Made by a program: the position numbers and the translations under genes | The notes under the pieces: generated by a model | What the model was told of the DNA's origin: nothing | The model's input: only the letters and a program-made list of their open reading frames with translations | Databases searched by the model: none | Part shown: positions 55,053-64,000 of the stretch, piece after piece | How positions within the stretch are numbered: position 1 is the first letter of the stretch | Layout of the letters: each line of letters begins with the position of its first letter | Origin: Phaeotremella fagi | Lineage: Eukaryota > Basidiomycota > Tremellomycetes > Tremellales > Phaeotremellaceae | Direction of reading: 5' to 3' | Assembly: GCA_001599715.1 (NCBI GenBank) | Contig: BCHU01000003.1 | Location: 1,550,001 to 1,614,000 of the forward strand | DNA length: 64,000 nucleotides

Positions 55053-56959
55053 TTAAACAGAAGTCTCGGCACCCTCGGAATCTGAACGGGATTTGGGAAT
55101 GGCGGCTGGTGGGATACCTGAACCACCGACAAAGTTCTCTTGATCTTCTTGGGAGAGATCTTCGAGAGCGAGACCTTTGGTTTCTGGGAGGAGGAGGGTG
55201 GAGAAAATACCAGTTAACATGACTGTAAGGGAAGGATCAGTATTGTTTTTTTATCAAGTAAAAGAAGATGCGACTTACAGAATGCGAAAATTTCCAAAAT
55301 GTGTGGCAAGAAAGCACCGGTACCACCGATGTTGATCATTTGAGAGAAACCAACTTGGGCAATGATGGCACCGAGTTTACCTGAACCGGCAGAGATACCG
55401 TGGGCAGTAGATCTGTAACGAGTTGGGAAGATTTCACCTGGGATAACGAAGGTGGTGGTGTTTGGACCGAAGTTTTGGAAGAAGTTGGCCATACAGTAGA
55501 GGAAGACGAAAGCTTTCTTACCAGCATCGGTAGATTGCATGGCGTTGTAACCGAAACCCATACAGATGAAGATGATGGTGAGTAAAATGAAACCCATGAG
55601 TTGGATTGGTTTACGTCCCCAGAAATCAATGAAGGCGAAAGAGAACCAGTAACCTGGGATCAAACCACCGACAGCGAGGATCAAGTTACCAACTGAAACG
55701 TTGTACAATGAAGTCCAAACTTGGTTGTTGATGGATCCAGTCTTGAGAGCACCGAAACCGATGGTAGAAAGAATGGTTGAGGAGTTAAGACCGAGACCGT
55801 AGAAAGCGACATCGAGGGCGAACCAAGACCAAGCCGTACCCAAAAGAACTTTACCGTTCTTCCATTGACCGAAGTGGTTTCTGAAATCGGCCCATGAGGC
55901 TTTTGGAAGTTCAGCACGTTCAGTGTTGTGGATTGGGTCAACGACGTAGGTACCGGTGGTGAGGTAGGTGTCGACATCTTGGGAAGCTTGTTTGATGTTA
56001 CGTTCGACATCCATGGTGTAACGAGGAGTTTCGGGGATGGTAAGACGGAAGTAAAGAGCGGCGGCACCTGGAACACATCCCATACCGATAAGGATACGCC
56101 AACAGTAGTCAACGTGTTCGAAGACAGCTGGGTCATCGGCAAGAATTTGGTTCTTGAAACCAGAAACGACAATGGTGGCAACGATGGCGGCGGCGACTAG
56201 AGAAAAGTTGGGATTAGTGTCTGGTTCCGATCCAAGCGGTAAATCGACTCACAGTTACCCCAACCTTGGGAGGCAAAGACGGCAGTCATCATTCTACCAC
56301 GGATACGTCTGGCAGCGAATTCTGAAGTGATAACGGCTGAAAGTGGGTAATCACCACCGATACCGAGACCCATGATGAAACGCCACATGATCATGACACC
56401 GTAAACAGAGATAGCAGCAGATTGACCAGCGACGGCTTGACCGAGAGTACCGATGATGATGATCATCTAGGGATGGGGTTAGAAATTGATATTTTGTCTC
56501 AGGATGAATTACTCACAAGTTCAACACCGTACATTCTTTTACGACCAATGTGATCAGCGAGGTAACCGAAGATAAGTTGACCGAAGAAAGTACCGATGGA
56601 ATGGGCGACTTTGATACCAAGATCTTGGTTAGCGGTGTTGGCACCACCGGCGTGGTAAACGAAACCGATCATAGTGGCGGCGATGGAGATGGAGAAGACT
56701 AGTGGTGGCGATAAGAGTTAGTTTATGATTCTACTACCAAAGGTGTACGGAAGACAAAGGAAGAGAGGAAGAACAGAAGACTAAACTACTCACTATCATA
56801 AGCATCAGTGAAGAAACCAACACCAGCGACGATACAAGCTTTAACGTGGAACCAAGAGAACTTGGCTTCATCGATTTCAGCGAGAGCAGCCTTTCTTCTG
56901 TCTCTGGCAGAGACGTGAGCGTCGGCATGAGCCTTTTCAACGGCGAATTCACCAGACAT
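55053..56959 (-). CDS. PHO84: High-affinity phosphate:H+ symporter, PHO84-like
   Basis: Inorganic phosphate uptake at the plasma membrane; 549 aa from five exons: 56959-56794, 56698-56517, 56466-56253, 56196-55279 and 55222-55053, with closing phases. Major facilitator fold with family-specific marks: KFSWFHVKACIVAGVGFFTD (N-terminal signature), ADHIGRKRMYGVEL, MGLGIGGDYPLSAVITSE (the PHS GGDYPLS motif), PETPRYTMDVERN, WSWFALDVAFYGLGLNS, NFFQNFGPNTTTFVIPGE and a LLPETKGLALEDLS end. The length and codons (biased to C-ending) suggest strong expression. Its upstream region has several CACGTT sites, fitting Pho4-type control. Confidence 0.95.
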
Positions 56960-58232
56960 TATTTATAATGTTTGTTTGAAGTGAAAGAAAAGAAATAAGA
57001 TTTTGATGGGAAAGAAAGAAGAAGACGTTTGTGCGGAAGTTGTTTACTATTTAAACGGTATGATGTGGTGCGGTCGGGGTGTGGGTTAAAAAAGAAAAAA
57101 AAAACGAATTAAAATTTTTATTTTCCTGGCTAACGAAAGGCTAGAAAAGGTTCTACTACGGGGTCTATGGGTGGAACCAAGTGAGGTAAAATGAGTGAGG
57201 CTGTAAGGGTAAAGTCAAGGGAGAAGACTGAAGAAATGCTTGGGTGACTGAAAATAGAATTGATTCAATTGCACGGTCTTGAGATGAATGGTTGGATGGA
57301 ATTTGGTTGGATCAATTCAACGTCGAAATAAACACGTTCTTCAGAATACACATTCTTGATTATATCCAATACTCGAATCTGATTGGTTACTTGGTAACGA
57401 ACGTGCTATCTTATCGACTGACTAATTCCGATAAAAGTGGAAACTGCCGCGTCCTTACGTAACTAGGTTTTAACTTTTACTTTTCTGTCTTTGTGAATTT
57501 GATCGTCCATCATCATCTACCCTTCGCCAAGAGAACATTGAGGTAAAAATAACATCACAGTGAGTAATGAGGTAGACGCGATAAGTGGATCATACACCTA
57601 TAGCATTATCCGTTCCGCGTGTAAAAGAATTAATCAAAATAAATGAAATGCACGTTCATACTGTAACCGAGTAACGTTTATTGGCCTACAGTTTCCAAGG
57701 TTACTTGTAGCCACAACGAACGTTCGCCAAGTTACCACATCAGTCTAACCTCATAGATTAACGCAAGACATGAACATCATAATCACACCACAAGCTTAGT
57801 CCACATTTTTAGCTCATAGACGTAGATCAATTCTATTCTGAGCAGTGATCAGCCGCAGCAGTCCAGACACCTACACTAGTACTATAAATAACAAAAGTCT
57901 CGTCCTTTTTGAGGTACGATACCGAAACTGGGATTTATCACTTAGGGTTGAAAAAATTCCAGAATCACTAATTACGTGTGTGTGGAGTACTTTAGTAAGA
58001 TTAGGATGGGGTGGTGCATTTCGTACTTAGTCTGTTGGAACTTCCGGGGTTTGGGTCGTTGGAATCATCCAGTCGTACATACAACAAGTACTTACAGATA
58101 CTCCGTTGATAGCGATCGATCGGATCTACTTGCAAATGCATTACAACAGTACAACGTCATCAAACATGTCTAAAATCCCATTATAAAAGTAATTTGTAAT
58201 AAGCCAAAAAATACCCTTCAAAGTGCCACAGT
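56960..58232. promoter_or_regulatory. Upstream region of PHO84-like gene and 3' end of RhoGEF
   Basis: A 1.3-kb stretch without a supported gene. It holds the phosphate-transporter promoter (A-rich tract at 57090-57120, CACGTT sites at 57333-57656) and probably the 3' UTR of the minus-strand RhoGEF gene near 58140-58232. Short + frames (57845-58030) have no support. Confidence 0.5.
57333..57656. promoter_or_regulatory. Three CACGTT E-box-like sites (candidate Pho4 sites)
   Basis: CACGTT at 57333-57338 and 57651-57656 on the + strand and at 57400-57405 on the minus strand, 370-700 nt upstream of the PHO84-like ATG. CACGTT/CACGTG is the known core for Pho4-type bHLH factors in yeasts. Use by this organism is inference. 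Confidence 0.4.
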
Positions 58233-61200
58233 CTACTTTATCAGTATCAACCCACCAATCCCAACTCACCTCAACAAGATGCATCAACCCCCTGGACCCC
58301 GACAACATCAACATATCCTGATCACCTCGAGTCTGTCTAATAATCCTCATCCCAACTTCTTTAACCAATTCACAAACCCTCCCCGAGGTGACATCTCTAA
58401 TTTCAATTTTCCCGCCAGTCTCGTCGAACAATAACAAATAAGGTGGTCTGTAGAGGATGTACGAAGGGGTCAGATTCCATTTAAGGAATGAATTGTTTCG
58501 TGATAGTTCGCCGTCTTTTTCATGTCAGAGTTAAATGATTAATTGGATTTGAGGATTAACTTACATTTCGTCACGAAACATGATCCCCAATCGTAAGCCA
58601 ACATGAACTCGTTCTCATCCAATTGAAACATTCCCAATGGTTTGGCCCCAGAAACCAATCTCCCAACCATCATAGATTGAGTAACAACCGTTTGTAAATT
58701 CGGGATAACGTTGAAAGTCGGATTACCAGGTTCAGCGATGACGAACGATTTTTCAGTGATGACTGCCACAGTCTGACGGAAGAATGACAGTCCAGATGCG
58801 TAACCTGGTATAAGTAATTTCGCGAACCTTCTGAAATAATTTGATTGGGAGGGTTCTGAATGGACATGGGTGTTTTGGTTCAGTAACGGTTCTTCGAAAG
58901 TCAAGATCGTTTGATGAGAATTTCTGTGTCATAAATTAGGCATCATCCTGCAACTCGCTTCGATATCTTACTTTGAATGAACGGCATAAACAACTGAAAA
59001 GATCAGTAAACAAACAACCGAATAACTCACCAAGTAACGTCCCCTTCGTAATTCCAATTCTAACAAAACAAACCAAATCCGAAAAATGACTCAACATCAC
59101 CCCATCTGTTCGAGTCATAGAAACCCAAGTGGAAGGTTCGTGAGTGATCAAAATTTCATTCAAATTGAAGGCCAAAAGTTGTCCAGAGGTCAAAACTATC
59201 AACCAACCGAATTCTGATATCACAGTTATACAGGTGATGGAGCCAGTGTTTAATTTTATCAATTCCCTACAGGCTGTTTCTGGTTAGTGGTTGTCAATGA
59301 GGTTCGACCTACTTTTCGAATCCCTTCGCCAACCTATCCAAATTGCTCTATTCGTTGCTAAAACAATAGTCTCCCTTCCTAACCAAGTAAAACTATCTGC
59401 CGTCACAACTGGATCTCTAATCTCAGAAGGTACATTCAAATAATGCGTAGCAAAAGTCTAAACGTGTCAATCAATATCTCAATAAAGATCTCACCCTATT
59501 ACTTTCAACATCAAATTTTCGTAAAGTCTGAGCACCTTCAATCTTCTCTTTCCATTGTTCACTGATTAGTCAGTGAAAGATCTTTAGGTGACTTACCGAG
59601 CAGCTTGGGATGATGTACACAGAGTATAGGTTTTGCTGTTTATCCCTCCTGCTGTGGTTATTGTGAAAGGATACATCAGTCGATCAGGTTGAGATACAGG
59701 TTCGAGTCTGATATTCAGTATTTGTCAAACACAGTCTACCTACAGATGACCACCTGGACGTCGTTTAAATTGTGACATCGAATCATGTCGTCTTTCAGGT
59801 ACACCATCAGTAGCTTGAAGAATCAAGAAATCAAGATGAATAGGCTAAATATCACCAATCAGTCAAACTCCTGGTAACCTCGACTCACCCTTGAAACAAC
59901 TACATGTTTGCCATGTTCCTCATCGCGAGTGAGTATGAAGTAATTATCCAAAAGATAAGCATGAAGATCTTGCCTGCGTTGATCAGCCAAAATCTTCCAG
60001 TCAACTCACCATCCATGCCAACTACTTTCACTTCGAACCCTTCTGAAAACGTATCCAGAATGTACCAGAGTTCGTTTCGGTTCAGCGATATCAAGTTCCT
60101 ATTAGCGTGTCAGTCGAGTGCTCTATTTACCTGAGAACGACCTACGACAATTTCTCCTCGTTTGAGTAAAAGCATTTCAGCAACATCCCATAATTTGACT
60201 TTGGATTCAGCACTCTCAATTCCAGGCTACCAAATCAGTACCAAACTTTGTTAACGATACTCACTTGACTACTTTTAACGATTCTTCTAAGAATTTGTAA
60301 AGATGTCGTTATATCTTCCTGATCAGAATGTTCAATCGGCGTATTATCAAGTATAGCCTCTAGCATCAAAGCCAGTCTAGGTAATCTAGTAAGTGGTCTC
60401 GATAAGAAGACTGACTACGAAATCATCTATCAATGAGGTATCATTTGTGAAGCACTCACAATATCTCTCCGACGAGTTAATGCATCTGTTGATCTTTCTT
60501 GTAGGAAAGTTCTGAATTCGGGATTCTTGGTCGTTTCACGTCGGACACGAGCTTCTGCAAAAGGATAATTTTTGATATACTGTTTCTAGTTTAGCTTTAC
60601 ACAAGAAACCATTGACTAACAGTTTCGTAAAGATCCCCAACTTCTAGTAACCCGTTCATAATGATATCAGTCGATGTTGTCATCAGAGGCCATTCGGATC
60701 TCTGACGTTCCATCAAACGATCAAGTAATCTTGCATGAGCTTCATAGATTGATTGAGTGGTACTGAAAACCTCTGCGATGAATGCGTTCATCCTAGATTC
60801 AGGTTCTAGCAGCGGCGGAACATGATCTCTCATCGGTTGAATAAATATCTAGAATTGTCAATGAGCACAGTCAAAAGTAGAATCATAGTCCGAGCACCTC
60901 GACTTACATCACAAATGACCAACAAGTCATTAACATATTCTCTCTCCCCTTTAATCAATTCCCACCACAACCCCTGACGTCGAACTTCCTGTCTCCCCAA
61001 AGAATCCAAAATGGAATGATCGACCAACTCATGCCATTCGGGATTAACGTTCCTAGTACCCAAAGGTAAACCCTCGACTGAATTGAAAGGTGATACAGAA
61101 GGTGGTGTGGGTAGGTAATTGTGATGTTGCGAAGAAGATGGTGGCGATGGATGATGGATCGAAGTGGATTGGAAAGCTAGCATTAGATTATATGAGGTTG

Positions 61201-61753
61201 TTGGAGATAGTAATTTCGGGGTGGAGGGATTCTAATTGTTAGTGTATATGATAATTTTGTTGGAACGCACATCTGGAGGTTCGGGGATTTCAGGTGGTGG
61301 ACTCGTAGTTTCAAGTAGAGATGGTAGACTTGACGGTCGTTTTGAAGGTGGACTAATTGATGCTGGCTATAAGAGACAACGAATCAACGATTGCACAGAC
61401 TTCACAGCAAATGATATCCCACATACCGTTCTAAAACCCTCAGTCCCAACTAAACTCGGATCAACCCAACTAAAAGTATCAGGATCATTAACGACTTCTT
61501 CGGCATCACTATCCATCTCCCATTCATAGTCGTTGACTAAACCATGTTCCTCGTCACCATTGACAACTTCTTGTGAATGAGAGGGCGAAGGGTCTATCCC
61601 CTCTGGAACCTCGTTAATCAGTACTTTAGGTGGTTTGGTTTGTAGACCTTGATTGGTGTCTTTCCGTTTTCCTGCGAAACTCAATTTCAGTCGTCTGAGT
61701 CCTCGCGGTCTTGATTTCGAGGAGTCACTTTCGGTTGGATCCATTGAAGACAT
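58233..61753 (-). CDS. Rho guanine-nucleotide exchange factor with DH, PH and CNH domains (Rom2/Tus1-like)
   Basis: Activates a Rho GTPase, probably Rho1, in cell-wall integrity and polarity. Seventeen exons: 61753-61427, 61366-61271, 61231-60908, 60848-60621, 60579-60460, 60414-60265, 60226-60131, 60098-60010, 59973-59889, 59844-59744, 59707-59597, 59561-59495, 59457-59313, 59273-59031, 58993-58972, 58923-58565 and 58514-58270, with a stop after a final 34-nt intron (936 aa). Domains: disordered N-terminus; DH (about 220-430; WWELIKGEREYVNDLLVI, PLTRLPRLALMLEAIL); PH (about 440-575; KRTLVHSGYVFRR, YLLDNYFILTR); and CNH (about 600-936; INTGSITCITVISEFGWLIV-like block, RFAKLLIPGYASGLSFFRQT, FDETGGKIEIRDVTSG). 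No N-terminal DEP domain is seen. If the last intron is retained the frame runs to 58141, adding 43 residues. Confidence 0.9.
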
Positions 61754-62091
61754 TGCTGAATCTTCCTCCTGTCTCTGTCTTTGCTATCTGTTACACTACC
61801 ATTGGTGTAGATGAAAATGAAAATCAAAAAGATGTTGTTGGATGTTGGATAATACCATTGCCGCTCAACAACACCAAATTCTCATGCGTGCCTGTGACGA
61901 AGTGGCAGTGTGCACTGGAATCTAAAGATGGTTTGAGTTCTCAGATAGATAAGATAACAGAATGAGAACAAGAACGTAAACCTGGACCTAAAATAGGCAG
62001 AAAGACCTTGAAGCAAAGGGAACATCATACAGAAAGAAGACCATGTAAATCAAATGGAATACCAATCCAACCTCATCCAATCTGAAGTAGT
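61754..62091. other. Intergenic region
   Basis: Promoter of the RhoGEF gene and 3' end of the acylphosphatase gene, same strand. Short + frames here are not supported. Confidence 0.4.
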
Positions 62092-62680
62092 TTACCGAAC
62101 CTCAAACCCTTTCCCTCCCCCGATAAACTCCTTAACCTCGTCCTCCCTAACATCCTTGATCTCTTTGATCAACTCCACCCCAGAAACTCTAGCAGCAGGT
62201 GGTCCATGTTCTAGGAATTGCTTACTAAACGGGATTCAGCGTTTGCGAGAGTTTTTCATTAGAATCGAGTTGGGGATTCGACTGGAGAGGAGATACTGTA
62301 CTGGAATGGGTCGTCCACTTACAATTGATGTATCTTGTCACTAGGTCCAGAAGCGGCTCCTTCCACACTGGAATCGGGATGATTCCTACACCATCCCCTT
62401 AAACCCAATTTCGAAGCTCTACCAAGTGAATGTTAGGATGGTAGCATGTGAATCGACGAGCGAGAGCGTAACTCACTCTTTCTGTGTATAATATCTGAAG
62501 CTAACTCCCTGTAATCGCATTGAGGTTAGTCGTCATACTGTATATAGGCTATAGCTAGGATTTGATTTACCTGTACAGTCCCTGTTCTGTATATCGGTAA
62601 ATTACAATCGTCAATTATCATATGGACATATCGTGGAATTAACAGACTTACACTTTGAATTGTATCAGGTCGTTACCCAT
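62092..62680 (-). CDS. Acylphosphatase
   Basis: Hydrolyses the carboxyl-phosphate bond of acyl phosphates in the cytosol (EC 3.6.1.7). Five small exons (62680-62652, 62586-62571, 62507-62476, 62418-62323, 62224-62092) close to 101 aa, the usual size. The family signature FKVTGTVQGVSFRYYTQ is built from three exons and contains the catalytic Arg; GLRGWCRNHPDSSVEG supplies the catalytic Asn, and the end PPAARVSGVELIKEI is also typical. Exon 2 is only 16 nt, so no exon forms a long open frame and the gene is easy to miss. The short upstream spacer to the DCTN6-like gene contains nothing evident. Confidence 0.92.
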
Positions 62681-62976
62681 TTTATTCAGTTTTTGGATTG
62701 ATGAACGTATTTTGAAATATCTCAGTTAGTTACTGGTTTGTAAGGAAGATTGGATAGATTGTATGTTTATACATCTCAGATTGAAATTGAAGAGATTTGG
62801 AGGGATTTACCATTCATAAACTAGCTCAAGATGACGTTCATCTGGTCGCGTGGCTCTGCCGTCGTTATTGCAATCGTACAAAATCTAACAACGACTATGA
62901 AGCCTAATGCATCGATACCATTAGTCAAAATGTAAGAGATCAACTGAAGAACATCGGTGGATATGAGAAACTACGA

Positions 62977-63875
62977 CTATGAACATGCAGGATATAATGA
63001 GAATTCCACCCGCACCGCCCAAAAACCAAAACCCAGTGAATACTTAAATCCAAATATATCAAGCAGATCGTATGCGATTAAACCTATGGATGATATCAGT
63101 ATCATGTTCCTATACCCTAAGATAGAGAGATGGGATACAAACTTTGGTATGATCTCACGTAAGAATTCGATATGTTTAGACCTCAACATCATCTCTTGTT
63201 CTTGACCGTTCCCATCCCATTTCCTTTGTGTCGAATGTTCACCATAGATGACTGTATACGGTTCTATCGTTTTCGATTCTTGTATCCCTTCTATCGAATC
63301 GGGAAATAACGTCGTGTTGGAACCTACCCTTTGGTCAGTAACGAAATTACGTCTCATAAGATATAAAAGAGAGAGATTCTGGTTCCACGTACTGAGTATA
63401 CAATGATGAGTCACGTTGACTCCAGAAACTGTCGATCGAGGTTGGAAAGTATTGTTATCACCTATCGAAGGAGATTCCACCCCTAATCCTGATCAATGAA
63501 TGTACACGAGAGAAAGGACATACGACAAGCAACCATGAAATGATTCCAGTTCCCAATCCGTAAAGTCTCTTTCCCCCTAAAAATCACTCATCATCAATCT
63601 ATGCCACCCCATTGAGATAAAAGTTGACTTACCGATTAACGATAACACACAATTCTTCGATTATGCAGTTTTCACCTATCACTATCGGAGCCCCTACAGC
63701 CCAGATACTAGCTTTCGGATGGACGACGGTCCCTTTCCCAATAGTGATTTCACCTTTTAGATCGACGTCTTGACATATTATCGCTGTTGAATGGGAGGTT
63801 GTATTCGTTGATCTGGGGGTGCTATGAGTTTTTGAGGTTGGATTTTGGATTTGAGAGGATAACTTACTTTGACAT
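62977..63875 (-). CDS. DCTN6: Dynactin subunit 6 (p27)-like left-handed beta-helix protein
   Basis: Part of the pointed-end complex of dynactin, which helps dynein bind cargo. Exons: 63875-63868 (MSK), 63812-63633, 63576-63524, 63482-63393 and 63323 onward; phases close. Hexapeptide-repeat pattern is visible: ICQDVDLKGEITIGKGTVVHP, KASIWAVGAPIVIGENCIIEE, then IGDNNTFQPRSTVSGVNV, then TVIYGEHSTQRKWDG. The segment HIEFLREIIPKF matches the C-terminal helix of p27 (LDFLMKILPNY in the human protein, from memory). The 69-nt intron at 63324-63392 is 3n and stop-free. The 3' end is uncertain: read straight through it stops at 62977, but a GTATCC..TAG intron (63084-63138) would end it at 63078, right after IPKF. 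Confidence 0.8.
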
Positions 63876-64000
63876 TGGTTGGTAGTACTTTAGTAGTAAC
63901 AGTTGTGGTAAAACCTCCGACGTCAGCTCAACCTCAACGCCACCCAACTCCACATTTAACCATTTTACTTTCATCCTCCAATCCCCGTTCTTTTTGTCCT
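63876..64000. other. Upstream edge of the window
   Basis: 5' region of the DCTN6-like gene. An open stretch on the minus strand runs into the ATG at 63875 in another frame (ATGAAAGTAAAATGG near 63975) but gives no recognisable domain. Confidence 0.3.

Noticed and set aside
58141..58437. Separate small minus-strand gene of 98 aa
   Set aside because: It is the last exon of the RhoGEF gene, with CNH sequence in frame.

Overview
The window is nuclear DNA from a basidiomycete yeast, most likely in the Tremellales (Cryptococcus/Kwoniella-like). The evidence is a dense gene layout with nearly every gene split by many short introns (mostly 40-80 nt, GT..AG, CTRAY-like branch sites), very small exons, and products typical of that group: a pentafunctional AROM protein, a NUM1/ApsA cortical anchor, SLS1, DHX35 and a NicO nickel carrier. 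I rebuilt 25 protein-coding genes by hand. For almost all of the spliced models, exon phases close and the total is a multiple of three, which supports the splice calls. I saw no rRNA, tRNA, transposon or CRISPR array. Genus and species are inference.

Layout. 0-2.6 kb: a lysine/aspartate-rich protein of unknown function (+). 2.9-5.0 kb: a sugar transporter of the major facilitator superfamily (-), with its start codon split by an intron. 5.0-6.7 kb: the longest gene-free stretch. 6.7-7.7 kb: a short-chain dehydrogenase (+). 8.0-8.8 kb: a basic serine-rich protein (+). 9.2-13.4 kb: an inositol-polyphosphate 5-phosphatase (-) divergent from a small PIG-Y-like gene (+). 14.5-20.3 kb: NUM1-type PH protein (-) with a very long VEKIVEVP-type repeat, divergent from a second short-chain dehydrogenase (+, 21.0-22.0 kb). 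22.3-23.8 kb: a rhomboid-like/CUE membrane protein (+). 24.1-26.4 kb: a small acidic protein and a nickel transporter (both -), the latter divergent from the DHX35-like helicase (+, 26.8-29.6 kb). 29.8-34.9 kb: ARO1 (+). 35.0-36.7 kb: UBR7-like ubiquitin ligase (-). 37.0-40.3 kb: a hypothetical protein and a PUF6-like protein (+). 40.4-43.1 kb: SLS1-like mitochondrial protein (-). 43.3-45.6 kb: a Ser/Thr-rich single-pass membrane protein (-). 46.4-47.6 kb: a type II glycosyltransferase (+). 47.8-49.7 kb: a 17-exon triose-phosphate/nucleotide-sugar transporter (-). 50.7-54.7 kb: three tandem genes of unknown function that look like paralogs. 55.1-57.0 kb: PHO84-like phosphate transporter (-). 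58.2-61.8 kb: RhoGEF with DH, PH and CNH regions (-). 62.1-62.7 kb: acylphosphatase (-). 63.0-63.9 kb: dynactin p27 (DCTN6) (-).

Most genes are ordinary housekeeping functions with no operon-like logic. Loose themes are membrane and wall traffic (RhoGEF, glycosyltransferase, sugar-nucleotide carrier, GPI-anchor subunit), small-solute uptake (sugar, nickel, phosphate) and the dynein pathway (NUM1 and dynactin p27). The least explained part is the tandem trio at 50.7-54.7 kb. It shares a motif order and intron phases and has no function I can recognise.
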